Assembly: GCA_022572885.1 (NCBI GenBank)
Contig: JACZVC010000010.1
Coordinates: 1-64,000 of the forward strand
Source of the DNA: Pseudomonadota bacterium
Lineage (GTDB): Bacteria; Pseudomonadota; Gammaproteobacteria; Steroidobacterales; MnTg04
Reading direction: 5' to 3'
Length of the DNA: 64,000 bases
The notes beneath the pieces were generated by a model that saw only the letters and a list, made by a program, of their open reading frames with translations, was not told the DNA's origin and made no database searches. Positions 25,907-37,219 of the stretch are shown piece by piece; the stretch's first letter is position 1; each line of letters begins with the position of its first letter. Both the position numbers and the translations under genes were made by a program.

Positions 25907-28132
25907 ATGTATAAACGGCTGCTAATACGCGTTTTGATCAGCTCAATGCTGTTTCTCCCCTTTTTGCTCCACAACCGGGGCGATATCCACATGGGATGGC
26001 TGGAGCGCCTGGAGCAACTGACTTACGACGCCAGGCTGGTTTTTACCGTGCCAAACACCATCGATGACCGAATCGTCATTGTGGATCTGGATGAAAAAAG
26101 CCTCCTGGAAGAAGGGCAATGGCCGTGGCCGAGAGACCGGGTTGCCCGGTTGGTGAACCGGTTGTTCGACGACTATCAGATCAATGTTCTTGGTTTCGAT
26201 ATTGTATTCGCCGAGCCAGACAATCGTAGCGGCCTACCGGTATTGGAACGATTGGCACAGAACGAACTGCGAAATGTCCCCCAGTTTCGCCAGGCGCTTG
26301 ATAATTTGCGGCCGGTACTGGATACGGATAGCCTTTTTGCCAAAGCGCTTGCCAATCGGGCGACGGTACTGGGTTACGTATTTCGCCACCCAGGTGACGC
26401 GGGCGCAGGTGTTTCCTCGGGCATGTTGCCGCAGCCGTTGATACCGTCGGATCAGAACGACACCAATATCCCCTTCGCCGAGGCGATCGCATATACCGGC
26501 AATCTCGCGCTGCTGCAAACCAGCGCGGCCGGTGGGTTTTTCGAAAACGCGCTGGTTGACAAAGATGGGAAATATCGACGGGTTCCCCTGCTGCAAAAAT
26601 ACAATGGCAATCTCTATCCATCCCTTGCTTTCGCAGTGGCTCACCAGGCACTGGGCCGGCCAAAACTGGGTTTTGTATTTCAGCATGGCGCGGACGGGCC
26701 ACGCGACGGCCTGGACCTCGAATGGCTGACGCTCGGCGACAAGAAAATCCCGGTTGGCGGAGACGTATCGGTTCTGGTTCCGTACCGGGGGCAGTTGGGC
26801 AGCTTCCCCTATGTCTCCGCGGCAGACGTATTGCATGGCCGGGCAGCGAAATATCCGTTGAAAGGGGCGATAGTCCTCGTGGGGACGAGCGCTGCCGGTC
26901 TCCATGACTTGCGAAATACGCCGCTGGGCAATCGATTTACCGGTGTCGAAATTCACGCCAACATTGTTTCCGGAATCCTGGACGAGACGATCAAGCATCA
27001 TCCGCGCTACGTCCAGGGCATCGAGATTACGATTCTGTTTTTGCTCGCTATTCTGATGACCGCCGTGTTGCCCAGGGTCCCCGTCACGACAGCGACGCTG
27101 ATGACGATATTGATAATGCTGCTGATTACCGTATTGAACCTGGTGGTCTGGGGCAAGGGCAATTTCGTGCTGCCGCTGGCATCCTTGCTGAGTTTCACGT
27201 TCCTGTTGTACTTCCTGCACATGATTTACGGCTATTTCGTGGAGGCAAGGGGCAGGCGAGAACTGTCGGGTTTGTTCGGCCAATATGTGCCGCCGGAGCT
27301 GGTTGCCGAAATGGGTAACAACCCTGGTGATTTTTCAATGGCAAGCGAGAGCAGGGAGATGACCGTGATGTTCGCCGATATCCGGAATTTTACCGGGATC
27401 GCCGAACAGCTTAGCCCGCCGGAAGTCAGCGAGCTTCTTAACGCTTTTCTGACACCGATGACGCGGGTGATCCAACGACATCGTGGCACGATCGACAAGT
27501 ACATGGGTGACGCGATCATGGCCTTCTGGGGGGCTCCGGTCCGGGACCGGCAACATGCAAGAAACGCTTTGTTATCAGCGATCGAAATGCAAGGAGCGCT
27601 CAGCCAGCTGCAAATGGGGTTTGACCGCAGAGGCTGGCCGGAAATCAAGGTTGGTATCGGTCTGAATACCGGCGAAATGCGGGTCGGCAACATGGGTTCA
27701 AGTTTCCGGATGGCATACACCGTGATGGGTGATTCCGTGAACCTCGGCGCAAGGCTGGAAAACCTGACCAAGACCTATGGGGTAACCATCGCGGTGGGCG
27801 AGGCCACCTGCAAGGCGGTGCCGGATTTCGCCTTTCTCGAGCTGGACAGGGTTCAGGTCAAGGGCAGGGGCAATGCTCTCGCGATCTTCAGTCCGGTCGG
27901 GCCACGCAACGAAATGGGGCAGGAAATCAGGCAAATGCTGAAAAAGCATGCCATGGCCCTGCAGTATTACCGCGAGCGTGATTGGGATTCCGCCGAAAAG
28001 GAATTTTTCGGCCTGGCCCAGTCATTTCCCGAACGCAAGCTTTTTAGCCTTTATCTTGACCGGGTAACCTACTTCAGGGGCCATCCGCCCGCAGACGACT
28101 GGGACGGTATTTCGGTTATTCTGCACAAATAA
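25907..28132 (+). CDS. CHASE2-domain class III adenylate/guanylate cyclase
   Basis: This membrane-bound cyclase has an extracytoplasmic CHASE2 sensor and probably makes cAMP. The 741-residue protein has an N-terminal membrane helix (about 4-22). The CHASE2 domain (about 25-335) includes ARLVFTVPN and [11 protein letters not shown] motifs. Three transmembrane helices (about 368-388, 393-412, 418-438) precede the catalytic domain (about 480-645). Metal-binding Asp is in FADIRNF, and [16 protein letters not shown] supplies the Lys and second Asp. [10 protein letters not shown] supplies the transition-state Asn and Arg, so activity is expected. cAMP rather than cGMP is inferred from the Lys/Asp pair. 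It is divergent from gspC. The ribosome binding site GGGG precedes ATG 25907. The ligand is unknown. Confidence 0.92.
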   Translation: MYKRLLIRVLISSMLFLPFLLHNRGDIHMGWLERLEQLTYDARLVFTVPNTIDDRIVIVDLDEKSLLEEGQWPWPRDRVARLVNRLFDDYQINVLGFDIVFAEPDNRSGLPVLERLAQNELRNVPQFRQALDNLRPVLDTDSLFAKALANRATVLGYVFRHPGDAGAGVSSGMLPQPLIPSDQNDTNIPFAEAIAYTGNLALLQTSAAGGFFENALVDKDGKYRRVPLLQKYNGNLYPSLAFAVAHQALGRPKLGFVFQHGADGPRDGLDLEWLTLGDKKIPVGGDVSVLVPYRGQLGSFPYVSAADVLHGRAAKYPLKGAIVLVGTSAAGLHDLRNTPLGNRFTGVEIHANIVSGILDETIKHHPRYVQGIEITILFLLAILMTAVLPRVPVTTATLMTILIMLLITVLNLVVWGKGNFVLPLASLLSFTFLLYFLHMIYGYFVEARGRRELSGLFGQYVPPELVAEMGNNPGDFSMASESREMTVMFADIRNFTGIAEQLSPPEVSELLNAFLTPMTRVIQRHRGTIDKYMGDAIMAFWGAPVRDRQHARNALLSAIEMQGALSQLQMGFDRRGWPEIKVGIGLNTGEMRVGNMGSSFRMAYTVMGDSVNLGARLENLTKTYGVTIAVGEATCKAVPDFAFLELDRVQVKGRGNALAIFSPVGPRNEMGQEIRQMLKKHAMALQYYRERDWDSAEKEFFGLAQSFPERKLFSLYLDRVTYFRGHPPADDWDGISVILHK

Positions 28133-28230
28133 CGGCTCTGCGAGGCGGTGCCGGCGGGAGTCAAAAATTGTTGTCCAAAAGCGGACGCGGAAGAGGTAAA
28201 ATCGAGAGATTCGGAGCGCAAAACGACAAC

Positions 28231-28548
28231 ATGACTGATTTTGAGGAAAACCACGAGCAAGGCCTGGCGGTCAAAGAAGCGCGACCAAAACTCAAGCGGC
28301 CGCCGATGTACAGGGTATTGTTGCTCAATGACGACTACACGCCGATGGATTTTGTCGTCGGCGTGCTGGAACGGTTTTTCTCGATGGACCGGGTCAAGGC
28401 CACGCGCGTCATGCTTGAAGTCCATACCGACGGGCAGGGCGCCTGTGGAGCTTTTACCTTTGAAATCGCGGAAACCAAGGTTGCCCAGGTCAATGCCTAT
28501 TCGAGACAACAGCAGCATCCTTTGTTGTGCACCATGGAAGAAAGCTGA
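28231..28548 (+). CDS. clpS: ATP-dependent Clp protease adaptor ClpS
   Basis: ClpS delivers N-degron substrates bearing N-terminal Leu, Phe, Tyr or Trp to ClpAP. The 105-residue protein carries the family core: [24 protein letters not shown] (about 30-53), whose Asn-Asp-Asp and Thr-Pro-Met residues line the N-degron pocket. The [20 protein letters not shown] segment follows. A disordered acidic N-terminal tail of about 20 residues is normal. The start is ATG 28231; upstream in-frame codons to 28168 lack support. The stop is two bases before the clpA ATG, so both are one transcript. Confidence 0.96.
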   Translation: MTDFEENHEQGLAVKEARPKLKRPPMYRVLLLNDDYTPMDFVVGVLERFFSMDRVKATRVMLEVHTDGQGACGAFTFEIAETKVAQVNAYSRQQQHPLLCTMEES

Positions 28549-28550
28549 CC

Positions 28551-30809
28551 ATGCTTAGCAGGGAACTCGAACTTTGTCTGAACGACGCGTTTCGCGGCGC
28601 GCGCAACATGCGTCACGAATTCATGACCGTTGAGCATCTGCTGCTGGTCTTGCTAGATGAGTTAAGGGTCCGGGAGCTGCTGATATCCTGTGGCGCCGAT
28701 ATCAGCGGGCTGAAGAAAGACTTGCAATCCTTCGTCGGTGAGACGACGCCGTTGATCGAGGACGGCTCAGAAAGGGAAGTGCAACCGACCCTGGGTTTCC
28801 AGAGGGTGTTGCAAAGAGCGCTGTTCCACGTGCAGTCCTCCGGCAAGAAAGAAGTCACCACGCAAAACGTCCTGGTTGCGATTTTCTCCGAAAAGCAATC
28901 GCAAGCGCTTTATCTGCTCAATCAGCAGAGTATCGAACGCCTGGATGTCGTTAATTACCTGTCTCACGGCCTGGCGCCGATTGGAGATGACTCAACCGAC
29001 AGTGTTGGCAGCGGCCAGGAAGATGCCGATATGGCTGCCAGTCCGCTTGGATTGTATGCCAGCAACCTGAACGAGATGGCAGAGGCCGGTCGCATCGATC
29101 CATTGATCGGACGCACGGATGAAATTCAGCGCACGATACAAATTCTTTGCCGTCGGCGGAAAAACAATCCGCTGTTTGTAGGCGATGCCGGTGTGGGCAA
29201 AACGGCGATGGCCGAAGGTCTGGCGAAACTCATCGTCGAGAAAAAGGTTCCCGATCTGCTGAGAAACACGACCATATATTCGCTGGACATGGGCGCCTTG
29301 GTGGCGGGCACCAAATACCGCGGAGATTTTGAGAAACGGCTCAAGGGCGTGTTTGCCGATCTGGAAAAGGATCCTTCGTCGGTGCTTTTTATTGATGAGA
29401 TTCACACGATAATCGGCGCCGGCTCGACATCGGGAAGCGTCATGGATGCGTCGAATCTGATCAAACCGGTGCTGGCCAACGGTCGTCTGCGGTGTATCGG
29501 TTCGACAACCTATGAAGAGTTTCGGGGAATTTTTGAAAAGGACCATGCATTGGCAAGGCGCTTTCAAAAAGTCGACATTCCTGAACCTTCAGTGGCTGAA
29601 ACAGTTGCGATCCTGAAAGGACTCAAGTCGCGGTTTGAGGAACATCATGGCGTAAAATACCCGGATTCAGCCTTGCAAGCGGCCGCCGAGCTATCGGCAC
29701 GCCATATCAACGATCGCCGCCTGCCCGACAAGGCAATCGATGTCATCGATGAAGCGGGCGCCAATATTCGGTTACTCGAAGAAGAGCAAAGGCCGGATAA
29801 GGTTTCTGTCGAATTGATCGAGGATATTGTCGCGCGCATGGCGCGGATACCGCCGCGCAGCGTATCCGCTTCGGATCGTAACTTGCTCAAAAACCTGGAA
29901 AGGGATATGAAGCTGGTGATTTTCGGGCAGGATGCGGCGATCGGTTTGCTGGCCTCCGCGATAAAGATGGCCAGATCAGGCCTCGCTGATGAAACCCGGC
30001 CGGTAGGCAGTTTTCTTTTTTCAGGTCCCACAGGCGTTGGCAAAACGGAGGTTTCGCGGCAGCTGGCCCTGGCGCTCGGGATCGAATTGCTGCGTTTCGA
30101 TATGTCTGAGTACATGGAACGACACACGGTTTCCCGCCTCATTGGCGCGCCGCCGGGGTACGTTGGCTACGACGAGGGCGGCCTGCTGACCGAGCAAGTA
30201 ACCAAAACCCCGCATTGTGTTTTGCTGCTCGATGAAATTGAAAAGGCACACCCTGATGTGTTCAATATTTTGTTGCAGGTGATGGATCATGGCACGCTGA
30301 CCGACAATAACGGCAGGCGCACGGATTTCAAGAATGCGATCCTGATCATGACAACGAACGCCGGCAGCGGAGAAATGAGCCGTGCCTCCATAGGTTTTAC
30401 CGAACAGGATCATTCCAGCGATGGCATGAAGGCTATCCAGAAAATCTTTTCGCCCGAGTTCCGCAACCGGCTGGACGGCATTATCCAGTTCAAGGCACTG
30501 GATTCGGCAACCATCCAACTGGTGGCGGACAAACTGCTGCTCGAGCTGGAAGCACAACTTGAGCAGAAAAACGTCAGCCTGGATGTCGATCCGGGAGCCA
30601 GGGCCTGGGTTGCCCGGCATGGTTATGACGAAAAAATGGGCGCGCGACCCATGGCGCGCCTGATCCAGGAGAAAATAAAGCGCCCACTCGCCGAAGAACT
30701 GTTGTTTGGTGATTTGTCTGCCGGTGGCCATGTACAGGTAACCACCGATGCGAATGACCAGCTGGCCCTCAAGATCACGAAGGTCCTGGAACTCGACAAG
30801 GTTGAATAA
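28551..30809 (+). CDS. clpA: ATP-dependent Clp protease ATPase subunit ClpA
   Basis: ClpA is the AAA+ unfoldase that feeds substrates into ClpP. From ATG 28551 it has 752 residues, against 758 in E. coli. The N-domain (about 1-145) binds ClpS. The first AAA module has Walker A GDAGVGKTA (about 214) and Walker B VLFIDEIH. The second has GPTGVGKTE (about 490) and LLLDEIEKAH. The ClpP-docking loop reads IGF (in RASIGFTEQD) where E. coli has IGL, which is consistent with the family pattern. It follows clpS by two bases and converges with infA. An upstream ATG at 28527 overlaps clpS and is rejected. Confidence 0.97.
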   Translation: MLSRELELCLNDAFRGARNMRHEFMTVEHLLLVLLDELRVRELLISCGADISGLKKDLQSFVGETTPLIEDGSEREVQPTLGFQRVLQRALFHVQSSGKKEVTTQNVLVAIFSEKQSQALYLLNQQSIERLDVVNYLSHGLAPIGDDSTDSVGSGQEDADMAASPLGLYASNLNEMAEAGRIDPLIGRTDEIQRTIQILCRRRKNNPLFVGDAGVGKTAMAEGLAKLIVEKKVPDLLRNTTIYSLDMGALVAGTKYRGDFEKRLKGVFADLEKDPSSVLFIDEIHTIIGAGSTSGSVMDASNLIKPVLANGRLRCIGSTTYEEFRGIFEKDHALARRFQKVDIPEPSVAETVAILKGLKSRFEEHHGVKYPDSALQAAAELSARHINDRRLPDKAIDVIDEAGANIRLLEEEQRPDKVSVELIEDIVARMARIPPRSVSASDRNLLKNLERDMKLVIFGQDAAIGLLASAIKMARSGLADETRPVGSFLFSGPTGVGKTEVSRQLALALGIELLRFDMSEYMERHTVSRLIGAPPGYVGYDEGGLLTEQVTKTPHCVLLLDEIEKAHPDVFNILLQVMDHGTLTDNNGRRTDFKNAILIMTTNAGSGEMSRASIGFTEQDHSSDGMKAIQKIFSPEFRNRLDGIIQFKALDSATIQLVADKLLLELEAQLEQKNVSLDVDPGARAWVARHGYDEKMGARPMARLIQEKIKRPLAEELLFGDLSAGGHVQVTTDANDQLALKITKVLELDKVE

Positions 30810-30852
30810 GCGGGACGGGTCTCGATGTTAACCGACCCGGGTGTCATCGGGG

Positions 30853-31071
30853 CTAGCGGCTGCGGTAGATTATTCTTCCCTTGGAAAGATCGTAAGGCGT
30901 TAGTTCCACGGTAACGTTATCACCGGTCAGGATGCGAATATAATGCTTGCGCATTTTCCCGCTGATATGGGCTGTAACTACGTGGCCATTTTCCAGTTCG
31001 ACCCGGAACATGGTGTTGGGTAAGGTCTCGGTGACCTTGCCTTCCATTTGTATGGCTTCTTCTTTTGGCAT
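30853..31071 (-). CDS. infA: Translation initiation factor IF-1
   Basis: IF-1 occupies the 30S A site during initiation. The 72-residue OB-fold protein begins [19 protein letters not shown] and contains [21 protein letters not shown] and the C-terminal [11 protein letters not shown], all standard. It lies between clpA (convergent, 43 bases away) and aat (same strand, 70 bases upstream), the arrangement also found in E. coli. Confidence 0.98.
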   Translation of the reverse strand: MPKEEAIQMEGKVTETLPNTMFRVELENGHVVTAHISGKMRKHYIRILTGDNVTVELTPYDLSKGRIIYRSR

Positions 31072-31141
31072 GTAGGTTCAATGTTTAGTTCAGGCCCGCG
31101 CATTTTGCGGAAACTACCAGTGCATTGCAAACAGAATCCTG

Positions 31142-31909
31142 TCAAACAGACGAATTATCCGGTCTCCGCCATTCATCGAATTGTGCACTGCTGCGGGCAA
31201 TCGCAGGCCACGGTGGATGGGTCGGCGACTTCCCGGACCAGTTCCTGAGTTTTTCGAGGTACTGGCGCCGCGACATCGTCTGTGCGCCAAGACTTGCCAG
31301 GTGCGGCGTGTACATCTGGCAATCCATCAGTTCAAAGCCGGTTTCGCAAAGCAATCGGTCCAGGCAGGCCATCGCGACCTTCGATGCATTGTTGCGCCGG
31401 CTGAACATGGATTCTCCGCAAAACACGCGGCCCACTGCGACGCCGTATAGCCCCCCGATCAGGGTATGGTCTTCCCAGACTTCGATCGAATGGACATGGC
31501 CCAGGTTGTGGAGATCGAGATAGGCCAGGCACATGTCCAGGGTAATCCAGGTCTCGGCCCGGTCGTTGCGTGGCCCCATGCATCCATTGATTACCCCGGC
31601 ACAATCCTGGTCCAGACTAAGCTGATAACGGCCGCTGCGAAGCAGGTGGCGAAGGCCGCGGCTGATGTGCATCCGGCCGACGGGTATTACTGCCCGCGGA
31701 TCAGGCGACCACCAAAGTATCGGCTGGCCGTCCTGGTACCACGGGAAGATACCCTGCCGGTACGCGGCGAGCACGCGGTCAGGGGAGAGGTCACCGCCGG
31801 CGGCGAGCAGGCCGTTTGGTTCCGGTAGCGCTTGCTCCGGATCCGGGAACAGATCAACCGGATCATCAGAATCCAGCCAGACCAGCCCCTGTGCAACTCT
31901 TCCGGTCAT
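31142..31909 (-). CDS. aat: Leucyl/phenylalanyl-tRNA--protein transferase
   Basis: The enzyme adds Leu or Phe to proteins with N-terminal Arg or Lys, creating N-degrons for ClpS-ClpAP. From ATG 31909 (MTGRVAQGL) the product has 255 residues, slightly longer than the usual about 235. Family motifs are all seen: FPDPEQALPEPNGLLAAGGDLSP, AYRQGIFPWY, LWWSPDPRAV, GGLYGVAVGRVFCGESMFSR and FELMDCQM. The open frame extends 60 codons upstream, but that stretch overlaps trxB and looks unlike coding sequence. It lies between trxB and infA, close to its pathway partners clpS and clpA. Confidence 0.95.
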   Translation of the reverse strand: MTGRVAQGLVWLDSDDPVDLFPDPEQALPEPNGLLAAGGDLSPDRVLAAYRQGIFPWYQDGQPILWWSPDPRAVIPVGRMHISRGLRHLLRSGRYQLSLDQDCAGVINGCMGPRNDRAETWITLDMCLAYLDLHNLGHVHSIEVWEDHTLIGGLYGVAVGRVFCGESMFSRRNNASKVAMACLDRLLCETGFELMDCQMYTPHLASLGAQTMSRRQYLEKLRNWSGKSPTHPPWPAIARSSAQFDEWRRPDNSSV

Positions 31910-31946
31910 CGTCGGCAACCATGAATCCGCAAGTTCGGCACAGGCA

Positions 31947-33035
<1,089 letters not shown>

Positions 33036-33098
33036 TCAAACGGGCGAGGGGACAATGGTAATTAACTGTGCGCTCGACAGCAAAAAGAAGGAGAAATC

Positions 33099-34157
33099 AT
33101 GCGAATTGGTGTGCCCCGTGAATTGAAGCCGCTTGAAGGCCGGGTGGGCCTGATACCCGCGGCTTGCGCGGAACTCGTCCGGGCTGGCCACGAAGTGTAT
33201 GTCGAGAAGAATGGCGGCATCAAAAGCGGTTACAGCGATGACCAGTTTAAGGCGGTTGGCGTCAAGATTATGGACACGGCTGAAGAGGTTTACGGAACCG
33301 CCGAGATAGTGGTCAAGGTCAAGGAACCCATCGCCGAAGACCTGAAGCACCTGCGGAAAGACCATTTGCTGTTTTGTTATCTGCACCTGGCCGCGCTCCC
33401 CGAGCTGACCCAGTCGTTGTGCGATATTGGCCTGACGGCAGTCGCGTTCGAGACCGTGGAGAATCAGCAGGGCGGGTTACCGCTGCTGGCGCCGATGAGC
33501 GATATCGCCGGCCGCTTGTCTATCCAGGTTGCAACCCATCTGTTGCACCAGCCGCAAGGCGGCAAGGGTATATTGCTCGGTGGCGTGCCGGCGGCCAAGC
33601 GAGGCAAGGTTGTGATCCTCGGTGGCGGAGTCGCTGGCGGCAATGCGGCCATCGTGGCGGCCGGTCTGGGCGCCGAGGTCGTGGTATTCGACATGGATCG
33701 GGACAAGCTGGTAAAGGCCCGCGCCATCGGGGCCAACGTGACCGGCCTTTATCCACATACTGAGGATGTTGCAAAGGCCGTAAAAAGCGCGGACATTGTT
33801 ATCGGCGCCGTGCTGGTAACCGGTGCACGCGCGCCGCACGTCGTCAGCTCGGAGATGGTCAAATCCATGCAGCCGGGCAGTGTAGTCGTCGATATTTCGG
33901 TTGACCAGGGAGGCTGTATTGAAACAACCCGGCCGAGGACCTATGACGATCCGACGTACGTCTGGGAAGGCGTAACCCACTTTGCGGTGACCAATATGCC
34001 GGGCGCGGTGCCCAGGACTTCGTCGCAGGCACTGTCGGCGGCGATTGCGCCGTATGCCATGCGCCTGACATCGAGCGACTGGCGGCAGTCGGCAGATCTG
34101 CTGAAGGGCATCAATGTAGAGGACGGCAAAATCGTCCACCCGGCGCTGTTTAAGTAG
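33099..34157 (+). CDS. ald: Alanine dehydrogenase
   Basis: It catalyses reversible NAD-dependent oxidative deamination of L-alanine to pyruvate and ammonia. The 352-residue protein begins MRIGVPRELKPLEGRVGLIP, as in all Ald proteins. It has the substrate residues Arg15 and the Lys of VKVKEP (about 72-77), His in CYLHLAA, and the Rossmann motif ILGGGVAGGNAA (about 170-181). It is about 20 residues shorter than typical 370-residue enzymes; the missing part seems to be at the C-terminus. A ribosome binding site AGAAGGAGAA precedes the ATG. It is divergent from trxB and followed by ftsK across an AT-rich gap. It is not part of the usual trxB-aat locus, so it may have been inserted here. Confidence 0.95.
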   Translation: MRIGVPRELKPLEGRVGLIPAACAELVRAGHEVYVEKNGGIKSGYSDDQFKAVGVKIMDTAEEVYGTAEIVVKVKEPIAEDLKHLRKDHLLFCYLHLAALPELTQSLCDIGLTAVAFETVENQQGGLPLLAPMSDIAGRLSIQVATHLLHQPQGGKGILLGGVPAAKRGKVVILGGGVAGGNAAIVAAGLGAEVVVFDMDRDKLVKARAIGANVTGLYPHTEDVAKAVKSADIVIGAVLVTGARAPHVVSSEMVKSMQPGSVVVDISVDQGGCIETTRPRTYDDPTYVWEGVTHFAVTNMPGAVPRTSSQALSAAIAPYAMRLTSSDWRQSADLLKGINVEDGKIVHPALFK

Positions 34158-34214
34158 ATTAATAGCTATTATAATCATATACTTATTATGTTTTATTAAC
34201 AAATAGGTTTAATC
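34158..34214. promoter_or_regulatory. AT-rich gap, candidate ftsK promoter
   Basis: These 57 bases are very AT-rich and hold a perfect -10 hexamer TATAAT (34170-34175), with only a weak -35 match (TGTTTA, 17 bases upstream) inside the end of ald. It is the likely start of the ftsK-lolA-vanZ-rarA transcript. Confidence 0.45.
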
Positions 34215-36515
34215 TTGATCGTAGGCAAGGGAAGCAAGCAGGATTCGCTCTTGAACAATTCGGTCCGCCGGGCGCTCAGGGAGGGCGCACTGTGGGTTTT
34301 CGGAATGCTGGCGATTATTTTCCTGGTTTCGTTGATCAGTTACAGCACGGCGGATCCGGGTTTTCGGGCGGCAAGCGGCGAATCGGTCGATAATGCGATA
34401 GGACCGGCCGGCGCCTGGCTGGCCGATTTTTTTCTGCTGTTGTTTGGCCGGCCCGCCTTCTTGTTTCCGGTCATGCTCGCCTACGCAGGTTTTCTGTTGT
34501 ACCAGGCCCGAGACGACGCCGCCTTGCTCGACCAGTCCACATTGTGGTTCCGCGGACTGGGGTTTCTGGTCACGCTGGCGACCTCTTGCGGGCTCGCTTC
34601 CCTGCATTTCAGCAGCGCCGGCTTGCCGCATACCGGTGGCGGGATTCTTGGCGATGCGATTGGGCAAAGCCTGTCCGGTTTGCTGAGTTTCCTGGGTGCG
34701 ACCTTGCTGTTATTGGCGGTATGGCTGGCCGGCGTGTCCCTTTTCCTTGGTATTTCATGGATTGCGGTCATGGACAGGGTGGGCCGTTTGACGCTGTGGG
34801 GTATCGAGTGGCTGTCCTTGAGATTGAAATTGCTTGGCGAGTACATTGCCGGCATGCGCGCGAAACAAAGCCGCAAAGAGCATGTCCGGGAGCAACAGCG
34901 AAAAGCCAAGAACAAAACGCCTCCCAGGATTGAACCGTTGTCTGCCAGGCCGGTGATCAGCGAAAGGGTTTATAGAGAGCGTCAGGTCCCGCTGTTCGAT
35001 CCACCACCCACCACGGATCTGCCGCCGCTCGCATTGCTGGAAGATCCGCCGGAACACACCGGGAGCTATTCCAATGAAGCGCTGGAGGCAATGTCGCGCC
35101 TGGTCGAACTGAAACTCAAGGATTTTGGCGTTGAAGTCGATGTGGTGTCGGTACACCCGGGCCCGGTGGTTACCTTGTTCGAACTCAAGCCGGCCGTCGG
35201 CGTCAAGGTCAGTCAAATCAGCAGTCTCGCAAAAGACATTGCCAGGTCTCTGTCGGCGATCGCCGTGCGGGTGGTCGAAGTGATTCCGGGCAAGTCGGTA
35301 ATCGGTTTGGAAATCCCCAATGAAACCAGGGAGTTGGTAACGCTGGGTGAGATTCTCAAGTCCGAGGCCTATGACCAGATGAAGTCGCCGGTTACCCTCG
35401 CGCTGGGCAAGGATATCGCCGGCAATCCGGTGGTTGCCGATCTCGCTCGCATGCCGCACCTGCTGATTGCGGGTACCACGGGTTCGGGAAAATCGGTTGC
35501 CATTAATGCCATGGTGCTGAGCATTCTTTACAAATCGAAGGCCGAACATGTGCGTCTGATCATGATCGATCCCAAGATGCTGGAGTTGTCGGTGTACGAG
35601 GGTATTCCACATTTGCTGTCACCGGTCGTTACCGATATGAATGAGGCGGCGAATGCGCTGCGCTGGTGTGTTGCCGAGATGGAAAGACGTTATCGTCTGA
35701 TGGCGGCGGTGGGGGTGAGGAATCTCGGCGGTTTTAATCGCAAGGTTATCGATGCGATCAAAAAGAGAAACCCCATTCCCGACCCGCTGTTCGAGGCCGA
35801 TCCGTTCTCGGAAGAGGAGCAGACGCCGCCAGTTCTCGAACCGTTGCCCTATATCGTGGTCGTGATCGATGAACTGGCCGACCTGATGATGGTTGTCGGC
35901 AAGAAAGTGGAAGAATTGATCGCCCGGCTGGCGCAAAAAGCGCGAGCTTCAGGCATCCACATGATCGTCGCCACGCAAAGGCCATCGGTCGATGTCATTA
36001 CCGGCCTGATCAAGGCAAATATCCCGGCCCGGATCGCATTCCAGGTTTCGGCCAAGGTTGATTCCAGGACGATACTCGATCAGGGGGGCGCCGAAGCACT
36101 GCTTGGCCATGGCGATATGCTGTTCCTGCCGCCAGGGACATCAATCCCGACGCGGGTTCATGGCGCTTTTGTTGCCGACCAGGAAGTGCACCGGGTGGTA
36201 AAACACATGCGCAGCAGCGAGAAGCCGAATTATATTGATGAGATTCTTGTGGGTCCGAAGGGTCAAATACCGGGACTGAAGCTGGCCAATATCGGCGTCG
36301 ATAGCGATGCGGAAATGGATCCGTTGTACGACGAGGCCGTGCGCATCGTAAGCGAAACCCGGAAAGCTTCGATTTCGGGTATCCAACGACGACTGAAGAT
36401 CGGCTATAACCGTGCCGCGCGCATGGTCGAGGCGATGGAAGAGGCGGGCCTGGTGGGTGCGCTGCAATCGAACGGCATGCGCGAAGTACTGGTGCCGGAA
36501 CCGCCAAAGGACTGA
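34215..36515 (+). CDS. ftsK: DNA translocase FtsK
   Basis: FtsK anchors at the septum and pumps chromosome ends apart so that XerCD can resolve dimers. The 766-residue form has four N-terminal membrane helices (within about 22-185) and a short basic/proline linker (about 210-270), unlike the very long E. coli linker. The alpha/beta motor follows, with Walker A GTTGSGKS (about 420-427) and Walker [15 protein letters not shown]. The C-terminal gamma winged helix (about 695-760: [33 protein letters not shown]) reads KOPS sequences and activates XerD. The start used is TTG 34215; a slightly later TTG is possible. It begins the ftsK-lolA-rarA-serS block conserved in gammaproteobacteria. Confidence 0.96.
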   Translation: MIVGKGSKQDSLLNNSVRRALREGALWVFGMLAIIFLVSLISYSTADPGFRAASGESVDNAIGPAGAWLADFFLLLFGRPAFLFPVMLAYAGFLLYQARDDAALLDQSTLWFRGLGFLVTLATSCGLASLHFSSAGLPHTGGGILGDAIGQSLSGLLSFLGATLLLLAVWLAGVSLFLGISWIAVMDRVGRLTLWGIEWLSLRLKLLGEYIAGMRAKQSRKEHVREQQRKAKNKTPPRIEPLSARPVISERVYRERQVPLFDPPPTTDLPPLALLEDPPEHTGSYSNEALEAMSRLVELKLKDFGVEVDVVSVHPGPVVTLFELKPAVGVKVSQISSLAKDIARSLSAIAVRVVEVIPGKSVIGLEIPNETRELVTLGEILKSEAYDQMKSPVTLALGKDIAGNPVVADLARMPHLLIAGTTGSGKSVAINAMVLSILYKSKAEHVRLIMIDPKMLELSVYEGIPHLLSPVVTDMNEAANALRWCVAEMERRYRLMAAVGVRNLGGFNRKVIDAIKKRNPIPDPLFEADPFSEEEQTPPVLEPLPYIVVVIDELADLMMVVGKKVEELIARLAQKARASGIHMIVATQRPSVDVITGLIKANIPARIAFQVSAKVDSRTILDQGGAEALLGHGDMLFLPPGTSIPTRVHGAFVADQEVHRVVKHMRSSEKPNYIDEILVGPKGQIPGLKLANIGVDSDAEMDPLYDEAVRIVSETRKASISGIQRRLKIGYNRAARMVEAMEEAGLVGALQSNGMREVLVPEPPKD

Positions 36516-36523
36516 GCAATCAA

Positions 36524-37219
36524 GTGACATTAAAAACCCTTAGCGCGTTTTTCGCCATTGTGGTTATTGCCTGGATGGGCCCCGTCCAGACCCATGCACT
36601 CGAACCTGTCACCGAGGACACTGTCGAAAATTCCGAGCAGGCATGGCGTTTGCTCGATGCTTATCTGACCGGGGTTACGACGATGCGCGCCCAGTTTCGG
36701 CAGATTCTTCTCGATGAAAACCAGCAGATAGTGCAAAACGCCAGCGGAACACTGGTATTAAAAAGACCCGGGCAGTTTCGCTGGGATTACCAGGACCCGT
36801 ATGAGCAACTGATTTTGTCGGATGGCACGCACCTGTGGCTGTATGACGCGGATCTGGAACAGGTCACCGTGAAAAGTCTCGATGTTTCACTGGCAAGCAC
36901 GCCGGCAATGTTGCTGAGCGGTGATGCCAGTATGACCGATGGATTCAAACTGACGGAAGCCGGCCAATATGGCGAGGTGTTCTGGATGACGCTGGTGCCG
37001 CGCAATCAGGAGACAGATTTCCGGAATATTTCACTGGGGTTTGTCGATGGACAGTTGCAGTTAATGGAGCTTGAAGACTCTCTTGATCAGGTGACCCGCA
37101 TCATCTTGCGGGAGGTGGAGAGAAACCCGGTATTGGCCGATGACACCTTTAGCTTCGTGCCGCCTGCAGGCTCAGATATTATTGGCGAAATGCCGGTCGC
37201 CGCTGAGAATGATCAGTGA
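36524..37219 (+). CDS. lolA: Outer-membrane lipoprotein carrier protein LolA
   Basis: This periplasmic chaperone ferries lipoproteins from LolCDE to LolB. The 231-residue precursor starts at GTG 36524. It has a signal peptide (about 1-27, ending THA-LEP) and the LolA half-barrel with hallmark segments: TTMRAQFRQIL, GTLVLKRPGQFRWDY, LSDGTHLWLYDADLEQVTV and FRNISLGFVDGQLQLMELEDSLDQVT. It lies 8 bases after ftsK and its stop overlaps the start of the VanZ-like gene (GTGA), so it is within one operon. Lpp-type cargo such as the OprI-like lipoprotein at 12 kb would use this pathway. Confidence 0.95.
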   Translation: MTLKTLSAFFAIVVIAWMGPVQTHALEPVTEDTVENSEQAWRLLDAYLTGVTTMRAQFRQILLDENQQIVQNASGTLVLKRPGQFRWDYQDPYEQLILSDGTHLWLYDADLEQVTVKSLDVSLASTPAMLLSGDASMTDGFKLTEAGQYGEVFWMTLVPRNQETDFRNISLGFVDGQLQLMELEDSLDQVTRIILREVERNPVLADDTFSFVPPAGSDIIGEMPVAAENDQ

